Of a stretch of 44,910 nt of DNA, positions 1 to 7,562 are shown in pieces; the first letter of the stretch is position 1, and each line of letters opens with the position of its first letter. Source of the DNA: Bacteroidota bacterium (GTDB taxonomy: Bacteria; Bacteroidota; Bacteroidia; JABEUT01); contig JABDGY010000013.1 of assembly GCA_013285805.1 (NCBI GenBank), positions 3,067-47,976 of the forward strand, read 5' to 3'. The position numbers and the translations under genes are program-made. The notes below the pieces were generated by a model. That model made no database searches. It was given only the letters and a program-made list of their open reading frames with translations, and had not been told where the DNA came from.

Positions 1-103
1 CTCAGAACTCGTAAAACCACAGCCAGGATGCCGTTTTAAGCAAGTGTAAAGCTTAAATAGGTTTCAAATTTAAGAAAAAAATGTGTGGAGGGAATGTAAA
101 ATA

Positions 104-222
104 AAAAAAGGGAACCCGGATCTTGTAGAAGTCTTTAAAAACCTGCAACTTAATCCCCCTGGTGGGTTCCCAATTCCTTGAAGTATGTTACTACTATGAA
201 GTAGTGTACCTTCCGTCTTTCT
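104..222 (-). ncRNA. Candidate small structured RNA (unidentified)
   Basis: Read on the minus strand, an exact Bacteroidota -7 box TATTTTTG sits at 235-228, so transcription would begin near 220. The predicted RNA first forms an imperfect hairpin (213-177, with paired ACTACT/AGTAGT) and then a larger one. The larger hairpin is closed by a perfect 8-bp stem, GGGAACCC (171-164) with GGGTTCCC (117-110). A run of seven T follows immediately (109-103), as in an intrinsic terminator. Promoter, two hairpins and T-run together suggest a transcript of about 115 nt. I could not match it to SRP RNA (no GGAAGGAAGC-type loop) or 6S RNA (the ends do not pair), so its identity is open. Confidence 0.4.
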
Positions 223-227
223 GAAAA

Positions 228-235
228 CAAAAATA
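228..235 (-). promoter_or_regulatory. -7 promoter box of the candidate small RNA
   Basis: The minus strand reads TATTTTTG, an exact match to the Bacteroidota -7 consensus TAnnTTTG. No gene lies upstream on that strand that would otherwise explain it. Confidence 0.4.
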
Positions 236-454
236 TACCTGAATTAAATACGGTTTAACTAATAATTAAATATTAATCCTATTTCTGAATAAGTACTAAC
301 ACGGCTACATGTATAAGTAATATTAAGATATTTCGGTAGTTTTTTGTTTTCAGGGGTGACATAATCCTTTTTCTGTTATTGAAGTATTGTTCTAAATAGT
401 AATTTCGCTTATAATAGCATCCCTGAATCTATCAAATATTATATCCTGGTACCC

Positions 455-2500
455 ATGAAAATAAAAAGCGCACTCATAGCTACTGCCGTTATTACAACCA
501 CAATAATTTCATGTCATAACAAAGAACAGAATAAAGCCACGGAGCAGGACCCCCTTGTAGCCAACATTGACTCTACTGTAAGCCCGGGCCAGGATTTCTT
601 CCTTTTCGCCAATGGAAAGTGGTTTAAAAATCATCCTATTCCTGCCAGCGAAAGGTCGAACGGATTGTGGCAAATGATTGGCGATACTATTAACGCGCAA
701 GTACATAACCTTTGCGAAACATGTGCCAGCCTTACGAATGCCGAGCCCGGAAGTGCGAAGCAGAAAATTGGTGATTTTTATTTTACGGCTATGGATAGTG
801 TTACCCAGAATAAAAATGGCATTGCTGACCTTAAGCCTGAGTTGAGTAATATAGACAACATAAAAGACCTTGCCGGAATTGTAAAGGAAGCGGCATATAT
901 ACATACTGTTTCGGGCGAGCCATTTTTTGTTTTCGAAGTGGCGCAGGATGATAAGATAAGCAGTAAAAATGTTGTACATATTGAGCAGGGCGGATTAAGC
1001 CTTCCCAACAGAGATTTCTATTTTGATATGGATGCACGTGCTGTATCAATAAGAGAAAAATTTGTTAGGCATGCAGAAAACATGTTTAAAATAATGGGCT
1101 ACGATGATGCCAGGGCGCACAAAGCCGCAAGTAATATGATGAAAATAGAAACTGCACTGGCGCTAACATCAAGGAAAAAAGAAGATACGCGAGACCCGCT
1201 GAAGAACTATACAAAAGTTACGTATAAGCAACTTTGTGCGTTAATACCCAATTTTAACTGGCAGGTATTTTTGAGCGGAGTCGGGCTTACCAATGTAGAT
1301 TCGGCCGTAGTTTGCCAGCCTGAATTTCTGACTGCACTGAACGGATACCTTACAACATTTCCGGTTGATGATTGGAAAGATTACCTGAAGTTTCATTTTA
1401 TACATGGGTTATCTTCTTATGTTGATGACAATACGTTTATGGAAACTTTCAATTTCTATGGCAAAGTACTTATTGGGGTAAAAGAACCAAAGTTAAGGTG
1501 GAAGAGGGCGGTGGAAAAAACTAATTCTGCATTGGGTGAATTGATCGGGCAGGTATATGTTACCGATTATTTGCCTAAAGGAACGAAAGAAAAATTGCTG
1601 CAGATTGGTAATGATATTAAGGCCGTATATGCAGAACGTATTAAGAATCTGGACTGGATGAGTGCTGCAACTAAAGAGAAGGCCTTGCACAAATTAAATA
1701 CTATGATAATGAAAGTGGGATATCCTGATAAATGGAAAGATATGAGTGCGCTTAAGGTCGACAGGCAATCGTATGTAAAGAATGTGATGAACGCTAACAA
1801 ATGGGAGTTCAATTATATGATAGCAAAGTATGGCAAACCGGTTGACCGCACCGAATGGGATATGGAACCGCAAACATATAATGCATATTACAATCCTTCA
1901 AATAATGAGATTGTGGTGCCGGGTTGTAATATTATTATACCGGGATATGAACGCAAGTTTGCCGACGATGCATTGCTATATGCTGTAATTGGCGCTACCT
2001 TCGGTCATGAAATGACTCACGGCTTCGATGACCAGGGTAGCCAGTATGATGAAAACGGCAACCTGAATAACTGGTGGACAAGCGAGGACAGTATTAAGTT
2101 CCATGATAAAACGAAAATGATAGTGAAGCAGTTTAACGGATATGTTGTGGTAGACAGCCTGCATATAAACGGCGAGATGACGCAGGGTGAAAATATTGCT
2201 GACCTTGGTGGAGTTATGTTTGCGTATGAAGCCTTTAAGAAAACAAAACAATACAAGGAAAAACAAATTATTGCAGGATTGAATCCTGACCAGCGTTTCT
2301 TTTTAGGTTATGCCTATTCATGGATGATAAACATGAGGCCCGAGGCACTCGCCAACCAGGTACGCAGTAACGAACATTCACCGGCACAGTACAGGGTTAT
2401 AGGCCCCGTAACCGATATGCCTGAGTTTTTCTCTACGTTTAATATTAAACCCGGAGATAAAATGTGGAGGCCCGATAGCTTAAGGGTGAGAATCTGGTAA
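455..2500 (+). CDS. M13 family zinc metallopeptidase (PepO/neprilysin-like) lipoprotein
   Basis: This is a 681-residue protein, the usual length for M13 peptidases, which cleave oligopeptides at hydrophobic sites. Residues 1-20 form a lipoprotein signal ending in a lipobox with Cys20 (TIISC), so it is probably anchored to a membrane outside the cytoplasm. The N-terminal M13 domain spans roughly residues 40-430 and the catalytic domain the rest. The zinc motif HEMTH is at 518-522, and the third ligand and catalytic Asp are in ENIAD at 579-583. The C-terminal stretch with NEHSPAQYRV and MPEFFSTFNIKPGDKMWRP is typical of the family. It is a single gene, convergent with the DUF6600-like gene. All key residues are present, so it should be active. 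Confidence 0.95.
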   Translation: MKIKSALIATAVITTTIISCHNKEQNKATEQDPLVANIDSTVSPGQDFFLFANGKWFKNHPIPASERSNGLWQMIGDTINAQVHNLCETCASLTNAEPGSAKQKIGDFYFTAMDSVTQNKNGIADLKPELSNIDNIKDLAGIVKEAAYIHTVSGEPFFVFEVAQDDKISSKNVVHIEQGGLSLPNRDFYFDMDARAVSIREKFVRHAENMFKIMGYDDARAHKAASNMMKIETALALTSRKKEDTRDPLKNYTKVTYKQLCALIPNFNWQVFLSGVGLTNVDSAVVCQPEFLTALNGYLTTFPVDDWKDYLKFHFIHGLSSYVDDNTFMETFNFYGKVLIGVKEPKLRWKRAVEKTNSALGELIGQVYVTDYLPKGTKEKLLQIGNDIKAVYAERIKNLDWMSAATKEKALHKLNTMIMKVGYPDKWKDMSALKVDRQSYVKNVMNANKWEFNYMIAKYGKPVDRTEWDMEPQTYNAYYNPSNNEIVVPGCNIIIPGYERKFADDALLYAVIGATFGHEMTHGFDDQGSQYDENGNLNNWWTSEDSIKFHDKTKMIVKQFNGYVVVDSLHINGEMTQGENIADLGGVMFAYEAFKKTKQYKEKQIIAGLNPDQRFFLGYAYSWMINMRPEALANQVRSNEHSPAQYRVIGPVTDMPEFFSTFNIKPGDKMWRPDSLRVRIW

Positions 2501-2558
2501 GGTAAAACGTTTTTCCGGCGCGTACCTTTTTTGCTGATTCGAAATACTAAAACTGTAA

Positions 2559-2590
2559 ATAAAAAGAGCGGGTTGTTCCCGCTCTTCTCT
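2559..2590 (-). terminator. Intrinsic terminator of the DUF6600-like gene
   Basis: The 9-bp stem AAGAGCGGG/CCCGCTCTT (2564-2572 and 2578-2586) with a 5-nt loop is followed on the minus strand by a T-rich tract. It lies 20 nt past the minus-strand stop codon and may also act weakly on the convergent peptidase transcript. Confidence 0.8.
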
Positions 2591-2606
2591 AAGAATTTTA
2601 CAAAGC

Positions 2607-3506
2607 TTACCGATGGCCTCCTCTTTGAGGAAAATCGTGTGCTTCAACAAAACGACCTGGTACTGAATGACCGTCATCGTGTCTCTGACCATCGTCATGC
2701 CTTGGGGCATCATCGTGTCTTGGGGCATCGTCATGGTGTTCAGCAGGGTGGTCATCGCGGTGCATATCAGGGTGGTCATCGTGACGGTATTCAGGTACAC
2801 GCCTGTAATCTTCTACTCTAACAACTGCTACAGGATGGTGCATGTATCCTTCAACTTCAACCCTGTCAGGCCCCTTGAAATAACCGAAACGACGGTCCCG
2901 GTCATAGTCCATACGGTTAATAATAGCTGAGTGCTGAATGAATACAAAATTATGTGCACGGGGAACAAAGAATACCCCGAGGTTGATTTCGCATAGATGT
3001 TCTTGCGGAACAAAACACCACTGTTCGGGCGCAATGCCGTAATCACCGGCAAAGCCAACACTAATGCTGGCACCAAAAGGGAGCGCAGCCCAACCATAAT
3101 AACCGTCGCAGTTTCTCCATGCTACCCATGCAGGGCCCCAGTTTAAATCGGGTATCCAGAACCAGCCATAATTTGCATCATAATTCCATCGTCCATAGTG
3201 GAACGCAGCCCATCCCCAGGGATAATCAGATGCCCACGTCCAGCCATATTGTTCGTTATAAACCCAGTGGCCTGCAGTAACGTAAGGCTGAAAGCCGGGA
3301 GCAACGCTTGGAATAAATACATAGCCGTAATTTGGCATATTTACCCATTGGCCGTAAGGAGCCATCTGGTCATAGAATGTTTGTAAAGTAACCTCAGGAG
3401 CTGCATCGGGAGGCGGAACAGGGGCCTGTGCCCTTATATTCATTGGAAGCACTAATGCTGCAAACAGGGTCAGTAAGGCGATTGTTTTTCTTATTGAAGT
3501 ATTCAT
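2607..3506 (-). CDS. DUF6600-like secreted YXXW/Trp-rich protein with His/Asp-rich tail
   Basis: This 299-residue protein has an N-terminal signal peptide (residues 1-26, ending in RAQA). The body (about 35-215) is very rich in Trp, Tyr and Gly, with recurring patterns such as GHWVYNEQYGWTW and GRWNYDANYGWFW. This matches the DUF6600 family of secreted bacterial proteins of unknown function. The last 60 residues are a low-complexity tail of repeated HDD, DDHP and RHDDGQ blocks, which could bind divalent metal, although that is inference. It shares its strand with the FKBP gene upstream (45-nt gap) and has its own terminator. The function is unknown. Confidence 0.75.
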   Translation of the reverse strand: MNTSIRKTIALLTLFAALVLPMNIRAQAPVPPPDAAPEVTLQTFYDQMAPYGQWVNMPNYGYVFIPSVAPGFQPYVTAGHWVYNEQYGWTWASDYPWGWAAFHYGRWNYDANYGWFWIPDLNWGPAWVAWRNCDGYYGWAALPFGASISVGFAGDYGIAPEQWCFVPQEHLCEINLGVFFVPRAHNFVFIQHSAIINRMDYDRDRRFGYFKGPDRVEVEGYMHHPVAVVRVEDYRRVPEYRHDDHPDMHRDDHPAEHHDDAPRHDDAPRHDDGQRHDDGHSVPGRFVEAHDFPQRGGHR

Positions 3507-3551
3507 GAGGCGAAATTTTAATATGTTATTTTATATGAACGATGGTTATAA

Positions 3552-4481
3552 TTACATCCCGGGTTTAACCTTTACAACACTTATATCGAATACTAACGGG
3601 GTATAAGGTTCTATTAACAGGCCTTGCTGCTGTTTGCCAAATGCAAGCGATGAAGGGAATAATGCTTTTACGCTTTCTCCTTCTTTCATATTTGCAAGAG
3701 CATCATCGATACCAGGTAATTGAGGCTCTTTTTTATATGAAATAAAATAGGTGGTTCTTCCGGCACCATGGTCCGATTGTTCAACTATAGTTCCGTCAAG
3801 TAACATGGCTGTGTATTTTATTTCTACTGAATCTCCTTCTTTTATTCCTTTGCCCTTGCCTTTTTCATCTTTTAAAATATACATACCATCGGCCTCTGGT
3901 TTAGCAGTTACATGGTTATCGGCCAGGTATTTTTTTATTATACTGTCTTCCACCGCTTTATGCTTTTCCATCATAGCCTCACGTTCTTGCATTCTTTTTT
4001 CCCTTTCCGCTTTAGCTTCTTCTTTCGATTCTATTTTTACAAGTTTTACGTTGCACACCAGCATTGATCCAGGCTGAATAGAAGGAGGAAGATTTGTTGC
4101 GTGAAAAGTTTTATGGTAAAGAGAATCGGCGCTAAGCATGAAACTGGCGCTATCGCCAATCGACATCATGGTTATGCCCTGTGCAAGACATCCTTTATAC
4201 GGTTCTTTCAGGTGAAGTCTTATTGTATTGCCGCTATCTGAAGGATTTTTATGCTGGGTAGAACTGAAAATAACAGAGTCCTTTTGAGTTTTCAGTACGA
4301 GCTTTACTTCTGCATAATCGCCCATTTGAGGCTTGGTGCCATTATCGGCATGATTGAAAAAATGGAATTGCACACCGGTAGCTGAATCTGTTTCAAACCC
4401 GCCTTTCGATGGATTTTTGCAGGCCACCATAGCTGTTGCAGCCACTGATAATACAAATAGTTTTTTTACGCGGAATTTCAT
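3552..4481 (-). CDS. FKBP-type peptidyl-prolyl isomerase lipoprotein, two FKBP-like domains
   Basis: I place the start at the ATG at 4481 (MKFRVKKLF), which gives 309 residues. A longer frame upstream would put about 29 unrelated residues in front of the signal peptide. The signal ends in a lipobox (ATAMVAC), so it is a lipoprotein. A degenerate FKBP-like domain (about residues 30-150) is followed by a charged helix rich in Glu and Lys (about 155-200) and a C-terminal FKBP domain (about 205-305, with EGDSVEIKYTAMLLDGTIVEQS and LPGIDDALANMKEGE). The likely role is folding of secreted or outer-membrane proteins. The N-terminal copy lacks most active-site aromatics and may be a chaperone or dimerisation domain. 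Confidence 0.88.
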   Translation of the reverse strand: MKFRVKKLFVLSVAATAMVACKNPSKGGFETDSATGVQFHFFNHADNGTKPQMGDYAEVKLVLKTQKDSVIFSSTQHKNPSDSGNTIRLHLKEPYKGCLAQGITMMSIGDSASFMLSADSLYHKTFHATNLPPSIQPGSMLVCNVKLVKIESKEEAKAEREKRMQEREAMMEKHKAVEDSIIKKYLADNHVTAKPEADGMYILKDEKGKGKGIKEGDSVEIKYTAMLLDGTIVEQSDHGAGRTTYFISYKKEPQLPGIDDALANMKEGESVKALFPSSLAFGKQQQGLLIEPYTPLVFDISVVKVKPGM

Positions 4482-4670
4482 TGAATTAGAATTTAAGGTT
4501 TTACGTATCGGGGTCTTTTTCACAGACAAAATTGAAAAAAAAATGCATATAGGAGTGTATCCGGGCAAAATCTCTTTCAGTATGTTGGTTTTCAGTGGGA
4601 TGAAGTATTTGAAATGGTATTTGAATGATTTATCGTCTAATAGAATGTTGGGTATAAAGTGCTATTTTCC

Positions 4671-4678
4671 TATCTTTG
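4671..4678 (+). promoter_or_regulatory. -7 promoter box, 4 nt before a start codon
   Basis: TATCTTTG matches TAnnTTTG exactly and ends only 4 nt before the ATG at 4683, which implies a leaderless or nearly leaderless message. Confidence 0.6.
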
Positions 4679-4682
4679 GTAT

Positions 4683-5135
4683 ATGAAAAGAATGTATAAA
4701 ACGGGGTTAGTAATTGTGGCAATTGTTTGGCTAGGTTGCTTGTTTAGTTCATGCAGCAAAGGGGCCAACCCCGAAGGCAGCACTCCGGTACCGTATGTTA
4801 AGGTGAACGTGTCAATAAATATAAATAGTTCGCCTTACACAGGGCTGCAAACAATTGGTGGAGTGGCATATGCTACGGGAGGAAACCGTGGGATTGTTTT
4901 ATACAGGATTAATGCGACTACAATTACAGCCTTCGACCGAACCTGTACGTACGACCTGCCTGATAACGGTGGAATTGTTCAGGCTGAAAATAATGGTACA
5001 GCGGTTTGTATTGATTGTGGTTCAACCTATGGTTTGTCGAATGGTAATGTACTTAGCGGCCCATCAACCTTAGGTTTGCAGTTATATAACACTTCTTTTA
5101 ATTCTACTACAGGTAATTTGGTTATTACCAATTAA
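4683..5135 (+). CDS. Rieske-fold-like lipoprotein with altered cluster ligands
   Basis: The protein has 150 residues from the ATG at 4683. A frame extension from a GTG at 4659 would read through the promoter box, so I reject it. The signal peptide ends in a lipobox (LFSSC). The C-terminal two thirds resemble a Rieske domain: FDRTC, then about 30 residues on a CxxCGSTY block, then SNGNVLSGPS and a final beta strand ending in LVITN. In Rieske proteins the ligands are CxH and CxxH. Here the first is Cys-Thr-Tyr and the second Cys-Ile-Asp-Cys, so both His are gone and three Cys remain. Whether any metal is bound is unknown. Confidence 0.65.
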   Translation: MKRMYKTGLVIVAIVWLGCLFSSCSKGANPEGSTPVPYVKVNVSININSSPYTGLQTIGGVAYATGGNRGIVLYRINATTITAFDRTCTYDLPDNGGIVQAENNGTAVCIDCGSTYGLSNGNVLSGPSTLGLQLYNTSFNSTTGNLVITN

Positions 5136-5183
5136 TGGATTGTTCTAGTTAGCTATTGTAATAGTAGAGAAGTGAAAAATCTT

Positions 5184-6785
5184 CTATTGGTTCACCCATT
5201 TGCCATTGGCAACTTTCCTTCCATCTTCAGTAAGCGACCAGATATAAGTGCCGGGTAAGAATGAACTGAAATTAACTTTGTATGTGCCAACTCCCGCAAT
5301 AGGCATTTCCAATACTTTTTTGCCATCGGCAGTAAAAGCAGATAACAGGCATTGCTTTAATGGAAGCGAAGATGTTATAACCACATTAGTTTCATTGTGA
5401 AAAGGATTCGGGCAAACTTCAACTTTCACATACGAGTTATCGGAAACAGAAAGAACAGATGCAGGTATTTTACTGTAAGGAGTAGCATTAAAAAAAGTAT
5501 TCTCTTTACCGGTGCGCAAATCGCTCCACGACACATATAATGCCGAATCGGTAAGGGCGCAGCCCAGGAAATCATCGCCATGTTCAATTAAAACAGGAGG
5601 AGAAACAGAATCGCTTATCAGGAAATTGGGGGTAAAACTGCTGCCGCCGTTAACTGAAGTGGCAGCGTATATTTCAAAAGAAGCGCTATCGCCTTTTCCG
5701 GTGTTACGCCTGTCGCGCCATGCTGCACCATAAGTGCCGTTGGGTGCAAAACTTCCCCATACCAGGTCATGGCATGTATCGTAGGCGCCTTTAATGTCGT
5801 CGTTCACGCGGGTTGGGCCATTCCATGTGGTGCCTACGTCGAAAGTGTTATATGTTACAATATCAGGTTCACCAAAGGCATTAGAAGGCCCTATTAATAT
5901 TAAGTTGTTTGTATCAGTAGGGTTGGAAGAAAGACAAATTCCATCTTTAAGCAAAGAATCTGAGGTAGGAATAACATCAGCAGCGGTGTAATTAATGGCA
6001 GCATGGGTTGTAAATGTTGCCCCGCCATTGTACGACTTAACTAATATAAGCCTTGGATAAGGACTATATAGTGTATAATAAGAGAAGTAAATTCCATATA
6101 ATGTACCATTTGCAGCCACAGTGGTAAAAGCCGTAGCATCGGTTATAACACCTGCAGGAATGCTGTCGTCAAGTTGCTTTATGGGTGTCCATGTAGAGCC
6201 ACTATCGGTTGAATATGTAAACCATGGGTGATGAGGTTGAGGCGTAAAATATGCATTCTGGCTGGTAAGGTAAACCCTGCCTGCATAAGGACCATTGGTT
6301 CCGTCAGCAGCAATCCACGGGCGGTCAATAGGTAGGTTAGCAACCGCATTCCATGCAATGGCTTTAACAGGAGGCTTCCAGTTAATACCACCGTTTACAG
6401 AACGGGTTACCATAATATAGCCCGAATCGCTGGTTTTAAGCCCAGACAGGTCTATGTATGCAAGGTAAACGCAACTGTCTTTGCCAAAGTACATTGTGGG
6501 GTCGGCACAAGTAAATTTGGGATATACGTGAGGAAGGAGTTGTAATGGGCTCCATGTTTTTCCACCATCGAAAGAAGTGCGTGTTGCAATAGCATTTTGT
6601 AAATTGGTAAGTGAAAAATACATCCATGCAGTTACAAGATGCTTAGGGTTTTTCGGGTTAGCGGCCAGGTAGCATTCGCCGTCCCAGTATTTAGAAGTAG
6701 AAAGATTTACATTCTGGGAAAATGAAATGCCGCAGGCAAAACATAGGCATAACGTTAAATAAACGACAATGTTTTTTTTCTTCAT
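5184..6785 (-). CDS. Sialidase/BNR-repeat-like secreted protein with T9SS sorting domain
   Basis: This 533-residue protein has a signal peptide (about 1-23, ending in GISFS). At least six Asp-box-like motifs follow (FDGGKTW, VNGGINW, TDSGSTW, YNGGATF, FDVGTTW, VNGGSSF), which mark a sialidase-type beta-propeller. Asp boxes are structural, and I cannot see a clear sialidase catalytic set, so hydrolase activity is not established. The last 85 residues (from VEVCPNPFHNETNV, ending in GKWVNQ) form a type A T9SS C-terminal domain, which sends proteins to the surface or medium. It lies 24 nt downstream of a lipoprotein gene on the same strand and is probably co-transcribed with it. Confidence 0.85.
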   Translation of the reverse strand: MKKKNIVVYLTLCLCFACGISFSQNVNLSTSKYWDGECYLAANPKNPKHLVTAWMYFSLTNLQNAIATRTSFDGGKTWSPLQLLPHVYPKFTCADPTMYFGKDSCVYLAYIDLSGLKTSDSGYIMVTRSVNGGINWKPPVKAIAWNAVANLPIDRPWIAADGTNGPYAGRVYLTSQNAYFTPQPHHPWFTYSTDSGSTWTPIKQLDDSIPAGVITDATAFTTVAANGTLYGIYFSYYTLYSPYPRLILVKSYNGGATFTTHAAINYTAADVIPTSDSLLKDGICLSSNPTDTNNLILIGPSNAFGEPDIVTYNTFDVGTTWNGPTRVNDDIKGAYDTCHDLVWGSFAPNGTYGAAWRDRRNTGKGDSASFEIYAATSVNGGSSFTPNFLISDSVSPPVLIEHGDDFLGCALTDSALYVSWSDLRTGKENTFFNATPYSKIPASVLSVSDNSYVKVEVCPNPFHNETNVVITSSLPLKQCLLSAFTADGKKVLEMPIAGVGTYKVNFSSFLPGTYIWSLTEDGRKVANGKWVNQ

Positions 6786-6809
6786 GATTTTCCGGGAACT
6801 AAATAATCA

Positions 6810-7373
6810 TTACTGAACCTTAACCCCTTTCATGGTTTTTGTTTCAACTTTTGAATTATCAATAGCCGATTTCTTTACCATTAATCTTGCGCCTTCTCCG
6901 CCGGGTTGTATATAATAGGTTTCATTTTCATATTTAATGCGGCCTATTTTGCCATTTTCTTCGGCTATCCATTCGCTGGCAAATATGCGGTAAACTTCAT
7001 TGGGGGTTGTTACACCGGTAACGCCAAAGGTCAGTGTTTTGCCATCGCCCATTTCAAAACTTATTTCCAGCGAATTCTGGTGAATCTTCGAACATACGCC
7101 GGGGGTACCTTTTTTGAGCATTATTATATGAACGTACTTTCCGTTTACCAGTTTTATTTCTCCCGATGATACTTTTACATCAGCCGAAGAGACTTCCCTG
7201 CGCAATTCCACATCGCGGTCAACATAAAATTGCAGTTTGTTCAATGGAACAGAATCGGCTTCAACCCTTTTTCTTATATCGGTAGTAAAGAAAGACATAG
7301 AGGTGCAGGAAGTAGCACCCATTGCAAATACAATTGCAATTATTGCCAGTATATTCAGTTTGCTTTTAGTCAT
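6810..7373 (-). CDS. Lipoprotein of unknown function
   Basis: I choose the ATG at 7373 (MTKSKLNIL), because the longer frame would add ten residues before the signal peptide. The product has 187 residues with a lipobox at ATSC. The mature part looks like mostly beta structure (ELRREVSSADVKVSSGEIKLVNGKY and similar alternating patterns) with basic residues at the C-terminus. I do not recognise a family. It is the first gene of a likely two-gene unit with the sialidase-like T9SS protein, which suggests a cell-surface role. Confidence 0.7.
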   Translation of the reverse strand: MTKSKLNILAIIAIVFAMGATSCTSMSFFTTDIRKRVEADSVPLNKLQFYVDRDVELRREVSSADVKVSSGEIKLVNGKYVHIIMLKKGTPGVCSKIHQNSLEISFEMGDGKTLTFGVTGVTTPNEVYRIFASEWIAEENGKIGRIKYENETYYIQPGGEGARLMVKKSAIDNSKVETKTMKGVKVQ

Positions 7374-7529
7374 AATATTTGGTTCACTTTTAGTTAGACA
7401 CATTAAAATCCAAAAGGATTAATGATTCCGAGGATAAAGTTAAATATTTTTCTTCAGCTATGCTGTTAAAGGGATTGGCCCTGTTATCCTGCATTTATTT
7501 TCACAACCTGAATCACATATATAAAACCT

Positions 7530-7537
7530 TATATTTG
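7530..7537 (+). promoter_or_regulatory. -7 promoter box upstream of the glutamate synthase-like gene
   Basis: TATATTTG is an exact TAnnTTTG match 25 nt before the ATG at 7563. Confidence 0.6.
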
Positions 7538-7562
7538 CCAGTAAGCTTATATCTTAAATCCC

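Larger units (their letters stand above)
1..454. other. Left-edge non-coding region
   Basis: No ORF with coding character was found on either strand. The only structured part is the candidate minus-strand RNA at 104-222. Positions 241-454 are AT-rich and I see no exact TAnnTTTG box directly in front of the peptidase gene. Positions 1-100 may belong to the end of something outside the window. Confidence 0.5.

Noticed and set aside
104-222. Signal recognition particle RNA or 6S RNA
   Set aside because: The conserved SRP loop is absent, and the ends do not pair into the long bulged rod of 6S RNA. I keep it as an unidentified candidate.
4659-4682. Earlier GTG start for the Rieske-like lipoprotein
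   Set aside because: It would place the promoter box inside the gene and put eight residues before a normal lipoprotein signal.
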